Origin: Leucobacter muris
Lineage (GTDB): Bacteria > Actinomycetota > Actinomycetes > Actinomycetales > Microbacteriaceae
Direction of reading: 5' to 3'
DNA: 64,000 bases
Assembly: GCF_004028235.1 (NCBI RefSeq)
Contig: NZ_CP035037.1
Coordinates: 1,302,001 to 1,366,000, forward strand
The notes below the pieces were generated by a model that searched no databases, was not told the DNA's origin, and saw nothing but the letters and a program-made list of their open reading frames with translations. Shown here piece by piece: positions 1 to 9,500 of the stretch (position 1 is its first letter; the number at the start of each line of letters is the position of its first letter). The translations under genes were made by a program, and so were the position numbers.

Positions 1-76
1 GCGCGAGGCGCGCGTCTTCGACATGTTCCCGCACACGCGGCACATGGAGGCAGCGGTGCTGCTGGAACGTCGCTGA
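1..76 (+). CDS. RNA uracil-C5 methyltransferase, C-terminal end (partial)
   Basis: Only the last 24 codons are present, read from base 2 and ending at TGA 74-76. The tail REARVFDMFPHTRHMEAAVL has the form of the C-terminus of TrmA/RlmD-type class I SAM-dependent RNA (uracil-5-) methyltransferases, where a D-x-F-P-x-T-x-H-x-E motif closes the catalytic domain. These enzymes methylate uridines in tRNA or 23S rRNA. The substrate cannot be told from this fragment. The call rests on one motif, so it is moderate. Confidence 0.55.
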   Translation, partial: REARVFDMFPHTRHMEAAVLLERR

Positions 77-100
77 AGCGCGCCGGCCGTCGATATGGGA

Positions 101-150
101 TCTGCCGAAGATATGGTCGATCCGCCCGGATACGGCATATCTTCGGCAGA
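101..150. repeat. Perfect 15-bp inverted repeat upstream of coaBC
   Basis: The arms TCTGCCGAAGATATG (101-115) and CATATCTTCGGCAGA (136-150) are perfect reverse complements with a 20-bp spacer. The stem is less GC-rich than its surroundings and has no T tract, so a standard terminator is not favoured. It lies between the preceding stop (76) and the coaBC start (211). It could be an operator or an mRNA hairpin; the function is unknown. Confidence 0.6.
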
Positions 151-210
151 ACCCTTACCCTGCGCCGGGACTCGGGGCATGGCCGGACAAGGGCATGGCA
201 GGATGTCACT

Positions 211-1626
211 ATGAACATCGTGCTCGGGGTGACCGGCGGCATCGCCGCCTACAAGGCCGTTGCGCTCGCGCGACTGCTCGTCGAGGCGGGCCACGAGGTG
301 CACGTGGTGCCGACCGATGATGCGCTGCGCTTCGTGGGCACGCCCACCTGGGAGGCGATCAGCCGTCACCCCGTGACCGCGTCGGTGCACGATGACGTCC
401 CCGAGGTGCGCCACGTCGCGCTCGGGCAGCGCGCCGATCTCGTGGTCGTGGCTCCTGCCACTGCGAACACGCTCGCCCGCATGACCGCGGGCCTCGCCGA
501 CGACCTGCTCGGCACGACACTCCTCGCCACGCGTGCGCCCGTGCTCGTCGCACCCGCCATGCACACCGAGATGTGGCAGCACCCGGCCACGCAGGACAAC
601 GTGGCGATCCTGCGGTCGCGAGGCGTGCACTTCACGGGCCCCGAGAGCGGGCGGCTCACGGGCGACGACAGCGGCCCGGGCCGTATGAGCGAGCCGGAGC
701 GGATCGCCGAGGCGGTCGAGCACCTGCTTTCGGGCGGCGGAGATGCCGCGACCCACGGCGATTCCGAACCCGGTGCGACGCCCGAGGCCTCGGGGGAGCA
801 GCCGTCGGCGCCGATCCCCGGTGCAGCCGCCGCGCCAGAGCCCGCTGAGGCCGCTCCTGAGCCTGCTGCCGGGCCCGGGCCTGCTGCCGAATCCGCTGCG
901 CCCGGCGACCTCGACGGGCTCCGCGTGCTCGTCACCGCCGGCGGCACGCGCGAGCCGATCGACCCGGTGCGCTATCTCGGCAACCGCTCCAGCGGCCGGC
1001 AGGGCGTCGCGATCGCCGCGGCCGCCGCGGATCGCGGGGCGAAGGTGGTGCTGCTCGCCGCCAACATCGACGAGTCGGTACTCGCCGAGGTGCGGGATCG
1101 CGCGGGCGTGCGGGTCGTGCCCGTCGGCACGACGGCGGAGCTCGAGGCGGCGGCGAACGGGGCGTCGTCCGGGGCCGAGGCGGTCATCATGGCGGCGGCC
1201 GTCGCCGACTACCGTGTCGCGAACGTGGCGGATCAGAAGCTGCGGAAGGAGGACTCGCCCGGCGAGGCTCCCGTGCTCGAACTCGTCGAGAACCCCGACG
1301 TGCTCGTCGGACTCGTGCAGGGGCGCCGGGAGGGGCAGGTGATCGTGGGCTTCGCCGCCGAGACCGTGGCGGGCGGAGTCGAGGGCGAGGGCCTCGACGC
1401 GGCCGCGGCGCGCTCCGAGCTGCTGGAGCGCGGTCGGCGCAAGCTCGCCCGCAAGGGCGCCGATCTGCTGGCCGTCAACGCGGTGGGGTGGAACGCGGGT
1501 TTCGAGACCGACGACAACAGCCTGCTGGTGCTCGACGCCGACGGGCACCTCGCCTGCGAAGCGCACGGCAGCAAGCGCGACGTGGCCGAGCGCCTGCTCG
1601 ACGCCGTGCGCGACGAACTGCGATAG
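211..1626 (+). CDS. coaBC: Bifunctional phosphopantothenoylcysteine decarboxylase / phosphopantothenate-cysteine ligase
   Basis: This protein carries out two consecutive steps of coenzyme A synthesis: joining 4'-phosphopantothenate to cysteine (CoaB), then FMN-dependent decarboxylation to 4'-phosphopantetheine (CoaC). The CoaC part (about residues 1-175) opens with the flavoprotein motif VTGGIAAYKA and contains PAMHTEMW, the actinobacterial form of the PAMNxxMW active-site motif. The CoaB part (about 230-471) begins VLVTAGGTREPIDPVRYLGN and contains the dimerisation/active-site segment ending in KLRK. An Ala/Pro-rich linker of about 55 residues joins them, longer than usual. The upstream ATGs at 195 and 203 are out of frame, so 211 is the start; no strong Shine-Dalgarno is visible. 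Confidence 0.97.
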   Translation: MNIVLGVTGGIAAYKAVALARLLVEAGHEVHVVPTDDALRFVGTPTWEAISRHPVTASVHDDVPEVRHVALGQRADLVVVAPATANTLARMTAGLADDLLGTTLLATRAPVLVAPAMHTEMWQHPATQDNVAILRSRGVHFTGPESGRLTGDDSGPGRMSEPERIAEAVEHLLSGGGDAATHGDSEPGATPEASGEQPSAPIPGAAAAPEPAEAAPEPAAGPGPAAESAAPGDLDGLRVLVTAGGTREPIDPVRYLGNRSSGRQGVAIAAAAADRGAKVVLLAANIDESVLAEVRDRAGVRVVPVGTTAELEAAANGASSGAEAVIMAAAVADYRVANVADQKLRKEDSPGEAPVLELVENPDVLVGLVQGRREGQVIVGFAAETVAGGVEGEGLDAAAARSELLERGRRKLARKGADLLAVNAVGWNAGFETDDNSLLVLDADGHLACEAHGSKRDVAERLLDAVRDELR

Positions 1627-1656
1627 CGCGCGCCGGTACTGTGCAGCGCCCGGTGC

Positions 1657-2535
1657 CTACTGCTCGGCGGGCTCCCGCGCGCTCGTCGCCTCGAGCGGCG
1701 CCTCGGCTGCGCGCCCTTCGCGATTCTTGACGAGCAGGAGGGCGACGAGGGCGAGAGCGATGTAGACGAAGTCGAACAAGCCGGCGACCGAGAGCAGACC
1801 CTGCGACGTCGACCCGGTCGACGAGTGCGTGTCGATGCCGCCGGTCGCGAGCATGGTGGTCGGATCGGTCGCCGCGTGGAGCAGGATCGCCCAGAAGATC
1901 CGGCCGGTGACGCGCAGCGAGAGGTACATCATCGCGCCGAAGCCGAACGTGTAGGCGACGGTGACCAGCACCGTCTGCGTTGTTTGACCGCCGAGTGCGT
2001 TCCCGGCGTGCAGCGTGGCGAAGTACGCCGACGACAGCACGAGGACGGTCTTCTCGCCGTGGCCACCGTCCCGGAGCATCTTGACGACGAAGCCGCGGGT
2101 CAAGAGCTCCTCGGTGAAGCCGATGCAGAGGCCGAGGAAGAGCAGCGTCAGCACGGTCGCTATGGAGTAGGCGGCCCAGTTCGCCGCCACGAGGCGCACG
2201 ACGACGGGGATCAGCACGAGCACGACCGCGAGCCACATCCAAGGGCGTCCGGGGAGGGGCTGACGGCCGAAGGGATCGCGCACCCAGCCGAGCGAGACGG
2301 CGAACAGCAGCAGCAGGCCGCCGGCGATGATGATCGGGAGCGCGACGGTGAAGAAGATGCTCGTCGGGCTCGAGAGCGGATTCTGTCGGTCGACGAAGGA
2401 GTGGAAGAGCGTCGACGTTCCGAGGCCGATCAGCTGGTAGACACCCCAGTAGCCGACGACGAGGAGCAGGGCCTTCCACCAGTTCCCACGGTTCCAGAAC
2501 ACCTGCCAGCGGTTCTTGCGCGCGTACTCGACCAT
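1657..2535 (-). CDS. CPBP family intramembrane glutamic-type protease
   Basis: A 292-residue polytopic membrane protein with about eight hydrophobic segments. It carries the CPBP (CAAX protease/bacteriocin-processing, Abi) signature: the EExxxR motif at E142-E143 and R147 (TEELLTRGF), then FATLHAG and a later FWAILLHA histidine motif. Family members are membrane proteases related to the prenyl-protein protease Rce1; bacterial substrates are mostly unknown. The start at 2535 is preceded by a purine-rich GGAGTGAGGG ribosome-binding site. A small palindrome, GAACC-tatc-GGTTC (2565-2578), lies over a possible -10 (TAGGTT) of its promoter. It is convergent with coaBC. Confidence 0.9.
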   Translation of the reverse strand: MVEYARKNRWQVFWNRGNWWKALLLVVGYWGVYQLIGLGTSTLFHSFVDRQNPLSSPTSIFFTVALPIIIAGGLLLLFAVSLGWVRDPFGRQPLPGRPWMWLAVVLVLIPVVVRLVAANWAAYSIATVLTLLFLGLCIGFTEELLTRGFVVKMLRDGGHGEKTVLVLSSAYFATLHAGNALGGQTTQTVLVTVAYTFGFGAMMYLSLRVTGRIFWAILLHAATDPTTMLATGGIDTHSSTGSTSQGLLSVAGLFDFVYIALALVALLLVKNREGRAAEAPLEATSAREPAEQ

Positions 2536-2761
2536 GATCCCTCACTCCGTTCGGCGGTGAGGATGAACCTATCGGTTCTGCGGCGGCGACACGCGATTGC
2601 GCGCGGGCGTTTCTGCGGCACGGCCCGCGGGCACGGGACCGCGAATCGCGGTGGCGGCGGGGCGCAGGGGCGGCGCGCCCCGGTGACGGCATGCGCCGGA
2701 TCGAGGGCGTCGCCCGCAGCCGATCGGCCCGGTCGGCTGATGCGGCCGCCAGGGATCAGTC

Positions 2762-2850
2762 GATGAGGCCGATCTTGCCTCAGCTGATGAGGCCGATCTT
2801 GCCTCAGCTGATGAAGCCGACCTTGCCTCAGCTGATGAAGCCGACCTTGC
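2762..2850. repeat. 24-bp tandem repeat duplicating the 3' end of the DUF3107 gene
   Basis: Three full units (2762-2785, 2786-2809, 2810-2833) and one partial unit (2834-2850) follow a 24-bp period. In the direction of the DUF3107 gene each unit reads as the codons for K-(V/I)-G-(F/L)-I-S, then TGA and GGC. The last codons plus the stop of the gene have therefore been copied downstream, in frame, about three times. Two units carry GTC/TTC and two carry ATC/CTC, so the array has begun to diverge. It lies mostly in the 3' untranslated region. Apart from the repeat and the CPBP promoter region, nothing else was seen between 2536 and 2827. Confidence 0.9.
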
Positions 2851-3052
2851 GACCGCCTTCGCCGCCCAGCTCGACATAGCTGATCGACTCGGTGTCGATG
2901 AGGTACTGGCGGCCCCGGGTGTCGGTCAGAGCGAGCAGCGCCGAATCCTTCTCGACGGCCGCGTCGATGAGGCCGCGCACCTCGTCGGCGCTCGCCTCGG
3001 TCTCGAACGCGAGCTCACGGGGCGAGTGCTTGATGCCGATACGAACTTCCAC
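2828..3052 (-). CDS. DUF3107 domain protein
   Basis: A 74-residue protein beginning MEVRIGIKHSPRELAFETEA and ending KVGFIS, matching the small actinobacterial DUF3107 family. Family members have no established function and are sometimes annotated as ATP-binding. It starts at GTG 3052, supported by the ribosome-binding site GAGGAGG eight bases upstream. It is divergent from adnA. Its final codons and stop form the last unit of a 24-bp tandem repeat that continues downstream. Confidence 0.9.
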   Translation of the reverse strand: MEVRIGIKHSPRELAFETEASADEVRGLIDAAVEKDSALLALTDTRGRQYLIDTESISYVELGGEGGRKVGFIS

Positions 3053-3209
3053 GGGTGCCTCCTCGGGTGCTGTGGTGCGAGACCACGATTGTTGATCCGT
3101 TCTCCGAGTCTAGGGTCAGCGGGCCGCGCGAGAGGCCCGCTGCGGCGCCCGTTCGCCGTCAGCGCATCGAGCCCGGGGCCGGCCGGACGGGAATGTCCGA
3201 GGTGCTCGG

Positions 3210-3215
3210 TAGGGT
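3210..3215 (+). promoter_or_regulatory. -10 hexamer of a probable leaderless adnA promoter
   Basis: TAGGGT ends six bases before the adnA ATG at 3222, and no Shine-Dalgarno sequence is present between them. This spacing would place the transcription start at or next to the start codon. Confidence 0.5.
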
Positions 3216-3221
3216 GATCGC

Positions 3222-6200
3222 ATGCTCTCATTCGACCCGTCTCAGCAGGCCGTTCTGGCCCTCGACCCCGCCCGCCACGCGCGGGTGCTGGGGGCGCCGG
3301 GAACGGGCAAGACCACGGTGCTGGTCGAGGCGTTCGCGCGCGTGATCGACCTCGACGGGTGGGCTGAGGATCACGCGCTGGTCATCGCCCCGAACCGGCT
3401 GGTGGCGAGCGAACTGCGCGGGCAGGTCGAACGTCGTGCGGGGCGCGCGATCGGCGGCACCCCGGTGCGCACCGCCGCGTCGCTCGCCTTCGCCGTGCTC
3501 GGCCGCGCCGCCGCCGTCGAGGGGCGCGATGCGCCGCGCCTGTTGACCGGCACGGCGCAGGACGAGGCGATCGCCGAGACGATCGAGCGGGGCCTCGCCG
3601 GAGCCGCAGGCATCGTGGGGCTCGTTCCCGAGGTGCTGCAGAGCCCCGCCTTCCGCGCCGAACTGCGCGAGCTGTGGCGCATCGTCGACGACTTCGACCT
3701 CGAGCCGGCCGGTTTCGCCGCCGAACTGCGCGCGCTGCGCGCGTCGGCCGGGCGGGCGGCGCAGACGCGGATGCCCGCTCCCGAGATCCTCGATCGCTGG
3801 TGCGACGGGCTCGATCTCATCGCAGCGGTCTCGCAGCGTCTCGCGGTCGAGCGACCCGAAGAGCTGAGCTCGAGCGCGCTGCTGCGCGCGGCCGCCGCCG
3901 CGGTGCGGGCCGGCGGCTCCGCGATCGGCGAGGGGGCGCTGGCGCCGGGCTCGTTCGCGGTGCCGCGATTGCTGCTCGTCGACGACGCCCAAGAGCTCGG
4001 CGAGGGCGAGCTGGCGCTCATCGCGGCCTGCGCGAGCGCGGGCAGCCGGGTCTGGGTCTTCGGCGATCCCGACGAGGCGACCGGTGCGTTCCACGGCGAG
4101 CGCACCGCCGTGCTCGCGCGGCTCGGCGACGAACTCCAGCGGCGCGGCGGCGGTGCCGCCGGTGCGGCCTCCGCGACGGCCTCCCGTGCAGCCGCCGCAG
4201 GCGGGGAGCAGCGCGCGGTGCTGCGCACGGTGCATCGGCACGGCCCCGAACTGCGCGGCTTCGTGCGCGGCCTCACGACGCGCGTCGGCGCCGCGGGAGC
4301 AGGAGAGCAGCGCTCCGCTCAGAGCGCCGACGGGGCGGCGCGATCGGCGGGGCCCGTCACGGCGGCGCCCGCCTCGACCGAGTTCGGGGCGGTGCAGTTC
4401 GCATCGGTGGGATCGTCCGCCGAGCAGCTGGGCGTGATCGCCCACCGCCTGCGCGCCCGCCGCCTCGGCCTCGGCGCGAGCGAACGCACCGACTGGAGCG
4501 ACATGGCCGTGATCTGCCGCAGCCGATCCGAGGCGCTGCGCGTCTCGCGCGCACTCGCCGCGCACCAGGTGCCCACGGGGGTCGCGGCGGGCGGCATCGT
4601 GCTCCGCGAGCACCAGATCGTGCGCGAGCTCGCGCGGCTGCTGCAGCACGCCCTCGGGCTGGCCCCGCTCACCGGCGACGACGTGCTGAGGCTCGCGGGC
4701 GGGGTGATCGGCGGCCTCGACCCCGTGGCGATCCGGCGGCTGCGAGGCGCGCTGCTCATGCAGGAGCGCCGCGACGCGCGGGCCGAGCAGCGCGAGCCGG
4801 GCGCCATCGAGGGGCTCGTGCTCGAAGCCGTCGCCCACCCGGGCGACACTCCGGTGATCGACAGCGCCGGCGGCCGTGCGCTGCGACGCATCGGACTGCT
4901 CACCGCCGCGGCCGCTCGAGTGCGCGAGGCCGGCGGCACACCGCGAGAGACGCTCTGGTCCCTGTGGGAGGGCACGCGGCTCGCCGATCGCTGGCAGGCC
5001 GAGGCCCTCGACGGTCGCGGTGTGCGCGCCGACGAGGCGCACCGCTCGCTCGACGCCGTGATGGGCCTCTTCTTCGCGCTCCAGCGCCACGAAGAACAAG
5101 ACAGCGAGCAACCGATCGGCGAACTGCTCGACGACCTGCTGCTCAGCGCGGTGCCCGAAGACTCGCTCGCGCAGCGCAGCGAGCGCGTCGCGGTCACCGT
5201 CACCACCCCGCAGGGCGCCATCGGGCGGGAGTTCTCGGTCGTCGCGGTGCTCGGAGTGCAAGACGGCGCCTGGCCCAATCTGCGCGCTCGGGGGTCGCTG
5301 CTCGGCACCGCCGCGCTCGAGCGGTGGCTGCGCGGGGCGGAGGCGATCCCGCCCTCCCGCAAAGACACCATGCACGACGAGCTGCGGCTCTTCGTGCACA
5401 GCTGCGCCCGAGCCCGCGACGAACTGCTGGTGGTCGCGGTCTCCGACGACGAACAGCACCCGAGCCCCTTCTTCGGCCTGGGCCGGGTTCACCTGCGCGA
5501 GGGGCTGCCCAGCAGTCGGCTCACCCTGCGCGGAGCGGTGGCCGAGATGAGGCGCAGGCTCGCGCTCGACCCGGGCGACGACGAAGCGCTGCGCTCGATC
5601 GCCGCGCTCGCCTGGGAGTCGGTGCCCGGAGCCCGCCCCTCCGAGTGGTACGGCGTGCTGCCGCCCAGCACCACCGCCCCGCTCTTCGATCTCGACGACC
5701 CCGAACGCAGCGTGCCCGTCAGCCCGTCGCAGCTCGAACGCGCCGAGACCTGCCCGCTCGACTGGGCGATCGCGAGCCTCGGGGGAGGCAGCGGAAACCT
5801 CCAGGCGAGCCTCGGCACGCTGGTGCACCACGCCCTCGAGACCGCGCAGCAGGCCGACGCAGAGGCCATGCTCGACGCGGTGAAGGCCGAGTGGGGCAAA
5901 CTGCCCTTCGACGCCGAGTGGGAATCGCAGCGCGCCGAACGGCTCGCCCGCGCCATGACCGAGAGCCTCGCCGCGTATCTGCGCTCCTTCGAGGCGTCCG
6001 AGCGCAGCCTGCTCGGCCGCGAGACCGCGTTCTCGATCCCCATCGATCGAGCCGTGCTCCGGGGCACGGCCGACCGGCTCGAAGCGACGCAGCGCGCCGA
6101 CGGAGCACTCGAGATCACCGTGCTCGACCTGAAGACCGGGCGCACGCCGCCGAGCAAGTCCGCGGCCGAAGAGCACGCGCAGCTGCAGGCCTACCAGCTG

Positions 6201-6500
6201 GGCGTCGCACGCGGCGCATTCGAGCTTCCCGACGACGCCCCGCCGACGCAGAACGCGCACAGCGGCGGGGCCCGCCTGCTCTACGTGCACCCCGACGCGA
6301 CGAAGCGGGCCGACTACGTCGAACGAGTGCAGCAGCCCATCACCGAGCAGGCGATGCACCTGCTGCAGCAGCGCGTCGTCGACATCGCCGGCGTCATGGC
6401 GGCCGGCGAGTTCACCGCCCGCGTCGAACACCACTGCTCCGACCCCCATCAGCCCGGAGACTGCCGGCTGCACATCATCCCGGCGGTGAGCCGCGCATGA
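3222..6500 (+). CDS. adnA: Helicase-nuclease AdnA subunit
   Basis: First subunit of the actinobacterial AdnAB heterodimer, which resects double-strand breaks (RecBCD/AddAB-like). It is 1092 residues, close to the mycobacterial AdnA length. The N-terminal UvrD-like motor has a Walker A GAPGTGKTT (24-32). The Walker B position reads DDAQE (254-258) instead of the usual DExQ, and DxK of the RecB-type nuclease is at D969-L-K971 (VLDLKTGRT). Near the C-terminus only C1072-x8-C1081 is seen, where related subunits have an iron-sulphur cysteine cluster, so cluster binding is uncertain. It overlaps adnB by ATGA, implying translational coupling. In mycobacteria AdnB supplies the lead motor, which fits a degenerate motor here. 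Confidence 0.9.
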   Translation: MLSFDPSQQAVLALDPARHARVLGAPGTGKTTVLVEAFARVIDLDGWAEDHALVIAPNRLVASELRGQVERRAGRAIGGTPVRTAASLAFAVLGRAAAVEGRDAPRLLTGTAQDEAIAETIERGLAGAAGIVGLVPEVLQSPAFRAELRELWRIVDDFDLEPAGFAAELRALRASAGRAAQTRMPAPEILDRWCDGLDLIAAVSQRLAVERPEELSSSALLRAAAAAVRAGGSAIGEGALAPGSFAVPRLLLVDDAQELGEGELALIAACASAGSRVWVFGDPDEATGAFHGERTAVLARLGDELQRRGGGAAGAASATASRAAAAGGEQRAVLRTVHRHGPELRGFVRGLTTRVGAAGAGEQRSAQSADGAARSAGPVTAAPASTEFGAVQFASVGSSAEQLGVIAHRLRARRLGLGASERTDWSDMAVICRSRSEALRVSRALAAHQVPTGVAAGGIVLREHQIVRELARLLQHALGLAPLTGDDVLRLAGGVIGGLDPVAIRRLRGALLMQERRDARAEQREPGAIEGLVLEAVAHPGDTPVIDSAGGRALRRIGLLTAAAARVREAGGTPRETLWSLWEGTRLADRWQAEALDGRGVRADEAHRSLDAVMGLFFALQRHEEQDSEQPIGELLDDLLLSAVPEDSLAQRSERVAVTVTTPQGAIGREFSVVAVLGVQDGAWPNLRARGSLLGTAALERWLRGAEAIPPSRKDTMHDELRLFVHSCARARDELLVVAVSDDEQHPSPFFGLGRVHLREGLPSSRLTLRGAVAEMRRRLALDPGDDEALRSIAALAWESVPGARPSEWYGVLPPSTTAPLFDLDDPERSVPVSPSQLERAETCPLDWAIASLGGGSGNLQASLGTLVHHALETAQQADAEAMLDAVKAEWGKLPFDAEWESQRAERLARAMTESLAAYLRSFEASERSLLGRETAFSIPIDRAVLRGTADRLEATQRADGALEITVLDLKTGRTPPSKSAAEEHAQLQAYQLGVARGAFELPDDAPPTQNAHSGGARLLYVHPDATKRADYVERVQQPITEQAMHLLQQRVVDIAGVMAAGEFTARVEHHCSDPHQPGDCRLHIIPAVSRA

Positions 6501-9500
6501 CCCGCGATCCGATGGCGCGCGCGCTCCCCGAACCCCCCGTCTTCTCCGCCTCGCGCATCGCCGAGATACTGGCCGTGCCGCCCAAACCGGCTCTCGTGCC
6601 GACCGACGAGCAGCGCGCCGTCATCGAGCACCCGCTCGGTGGCAGCACCCTCGTCGTGGCCGGAGCCGGCAGCGGCAAGACCGAGACGATGGCCAACCGG
6701 GTGGTCTGGCTCGTCGCGAACGGCCTTGTCGAGCCCGATCAGGTGCTCGGGCTCACCTTCACCCGCAAGGCCGCGGGCGAACTCCGCGAGCGCATCTCGG
6801 GCAGGATCGACGCATTCGTCGAGCGGGTGCGCGATGCGGCGCAGCGGGGGGCGCTTTCGCCGGGCGAGGCCGAACGCGCCTCAGTGCTCGCCGAGCAGCT
6901 CGCCGACGGCCTCGATCTTCCCGACGTGAGCACCTACAACTCCTTCGCGGCAGGTGTGCTCCAGGAGTTCGGGGCGGCCGCGGGCATCGCACCGGGAGCC
7001 GCGGTCATTGACGAGGCGACCGCCTGGCGCATCGCGCGAGACACCGTGATCGCGAGCCGCGATCCCGAACTCGCCACGAGCGAGCTCAGCCTGCCCCAGC
7101 TCATCCGCCACCTGCTGAACCTCGACCACGCGGTCTCGGACCACCTCACCTCGCTCGACCGCGTCGACCGCGTCGTCGAGGAGTTCGGGCGCGTGATCCA
7201 TCTGCCCTACAACGAGAAGGAGCTCGGCGGCGAGCCGAGCGGCAAGGTCTACGCGCCGGTGCGCGACGCGGTCGCGAGTCTCGCAGAGACCCCGCTCATC
7301 ACCCGCCTCGCCCGCGAGTATGCGGCCGAGAAGCAGCGCAGAGGCGTCATCGAGTTCTCCGACCAGCTCGCCCTCGCCACGCTGGCGCTCGAGCGCTCCG
7401 CCGATGCGGTCGCCGTGCTGCGCCGCAGGCACCGCGCGGTGCTGCTCGACGAGGTGCAGGACACCTCGGTGGGGCAGACCCGGTTCCTCTCGCGCATCTT
7501 CGCAGGCGGTTCCGTCATGGCGGTGGGCGACCCGCACCAGTCGATCTACGGCTGGCGAGGCGCCTCGGCCGAGGGGCTGCAGTCGTTCCACTCCGATTTC
7601 CGGGGTCGCGGACCCTCCGACGGCGGCACAGCCCCCGCCACCCTCACGCTCTCCACGAGCTGGCGCAACCCCGACCGCGTGCTCGACGCGGCGAACGTCA
7701 TCGCCGCGCCGCTCGCCGCCGACGCCGCGATCGACGTGCCGGGGCTCGCGCCGCGACCCGGCGCAGCCGAGGGCTCCATCGAGTGGCGGTACCCCGAGAC
7801 GGCCCACGAGGAGCGCGCCGCGGTGGCGCAGTGGATGCGCGAGACGCGCGACGCCCACCTCGCCGAGCACGGAGAGCCGCCCACGGCCGCGGTCATCTTC
7901 CGAACGCGCAGCCCGATGGCCGCCTTCTCGGCCGCGCTCACCGATGCGGGCGTGCCCAACCGCATCATCGGCCTCGGCGGCCTCCTCACCACACCCGAGG
8001 TCACCGACGTTGTGAGCACCCTGCGCTGCATCTGGTATGCCGACGCCGGCAGCGACCTCATCCGGCTGCTCACCGGGCCGCGCTTCCGCGTCGGCGTCGC
8101 CGACATCGCCGGACTGCGCGACGCGGCCCGCTGGTTCGCGCGGCGCGACGTCTCGCAGCAGCCCCTCAGCGACGAGGACCGCGCCGAGGACCGCGTGCTG
8201 CCCGACCCCGACCGGCAGTTCACCCTCATCGACGCGCTCGACCAGATCGCCACCATGCGCAGCCTCGACCACGCGGCGCTGCGCGGCGTCAGCGAGGCCG
8301 GGCGCGAGCGGCTGCGCGACGCCGGCCGCATGCTCGCAGCACTGCGCCGGGGGGTCGGAGGCAGCATCCCCGAACTCATCGGAGCGACCGTGCAGGGGCT
8401 GCGGCTCGACATCGAGCTCGACGCCAACGAGGCGCGCGAGCACGCCGGGGGCTCGGCGGCGCACGCCAACCTCGACATCTTCACGGAGCTCGTCGAGAGC
8501 TACCTCTCGGTCGACAGCCGAGGCACGCTCGCGTCGCTGCTCGAGTGGATCGAGCGGGCGGTCGAGGCCGATGAAACCGCCGAGCACGTCGCGGCACCCG
8601 CCCCCGGCACCGTGCAGCTCATCACCGCCCACGGTTCGAAGGGCCTCGAATGGGACCTCGTCGCCGTGCCCCGCCTCGTCGTGGGCGAGTTCCCGTCGAG
8701 CCCCCGCAGCGGCGCCGGCTGGCTGCGCACCGGAGAACTGCCCGACGAGCTGCGCGGCGACGCCGCCGCACGCCCCGAACTGAACTGGCGCATCGCCGAC
8801 ACGCAGCAGGAGCTGCGCGACCGCATCGCCTCCTACCGCGAACAGCTGAGAGACCGGCATCACGACGAGGAGCGCCGCCTCGCCTACGTCGCGGTGACCC
8901 GTTCGGCGAGCCGGCTGCTGCTCAGCGGTGCCTTCTGGGGCGGGCAGACCCGACCTCGCACACCGTCGCCCTATTTGCTCGAACTGCAGCAGGCCGGCAT
9001 CATCGCGGGGCTGCCCGAGCAGAGCGCCCACGAGTCCGACCCCAGCGAACTCGCCGAGCTCGCCCTGCAGTGGCCGCTCGATCCCCTCGGCGCCCGCGAA
9101 CCCGCCGTGATGCGCGCAGCCGCAGCGGTGCAGGCCGCCATCGACGGGAGAGACGAGGGCCGGGATCCACTCGACGACCCCGACCTCGACGAGACCGTGC
9201 GATTGCTGCTCGCCGAGCGCCGAGACGGCTCACCGGTCGGCGGCGGCGCACCGGCCCAGGCGGGCGCCCCGGGCGCGGCCGCCGACCCCCGCTCAGGTGC
9301 CGGAGCCCACGCCGGGGCCGGAGCGGACTCCGGGGCCGGAGCCGACGCTCCGCCGGAGCGAGGCCTGCCCGAGCGCATCACGGCCTCGACCTTCCATGAG
9401 TTCATCGACGATCCAGCCCTCGCGGAACGGCGCAGGCGGCGACCCGTTCCTCAGCGGCCCTACCGGCGCACCCGCATCGGCAACCGCTTCCACGAGTGGG

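Noticed and set aside
3674..6496. Open frame running 940 codons into adnB
   Set aside because: It is out of frame with adnA, Arg-rich and low in family similarity; the adnB homology starts at 6497. It is a GC-bias shadow.
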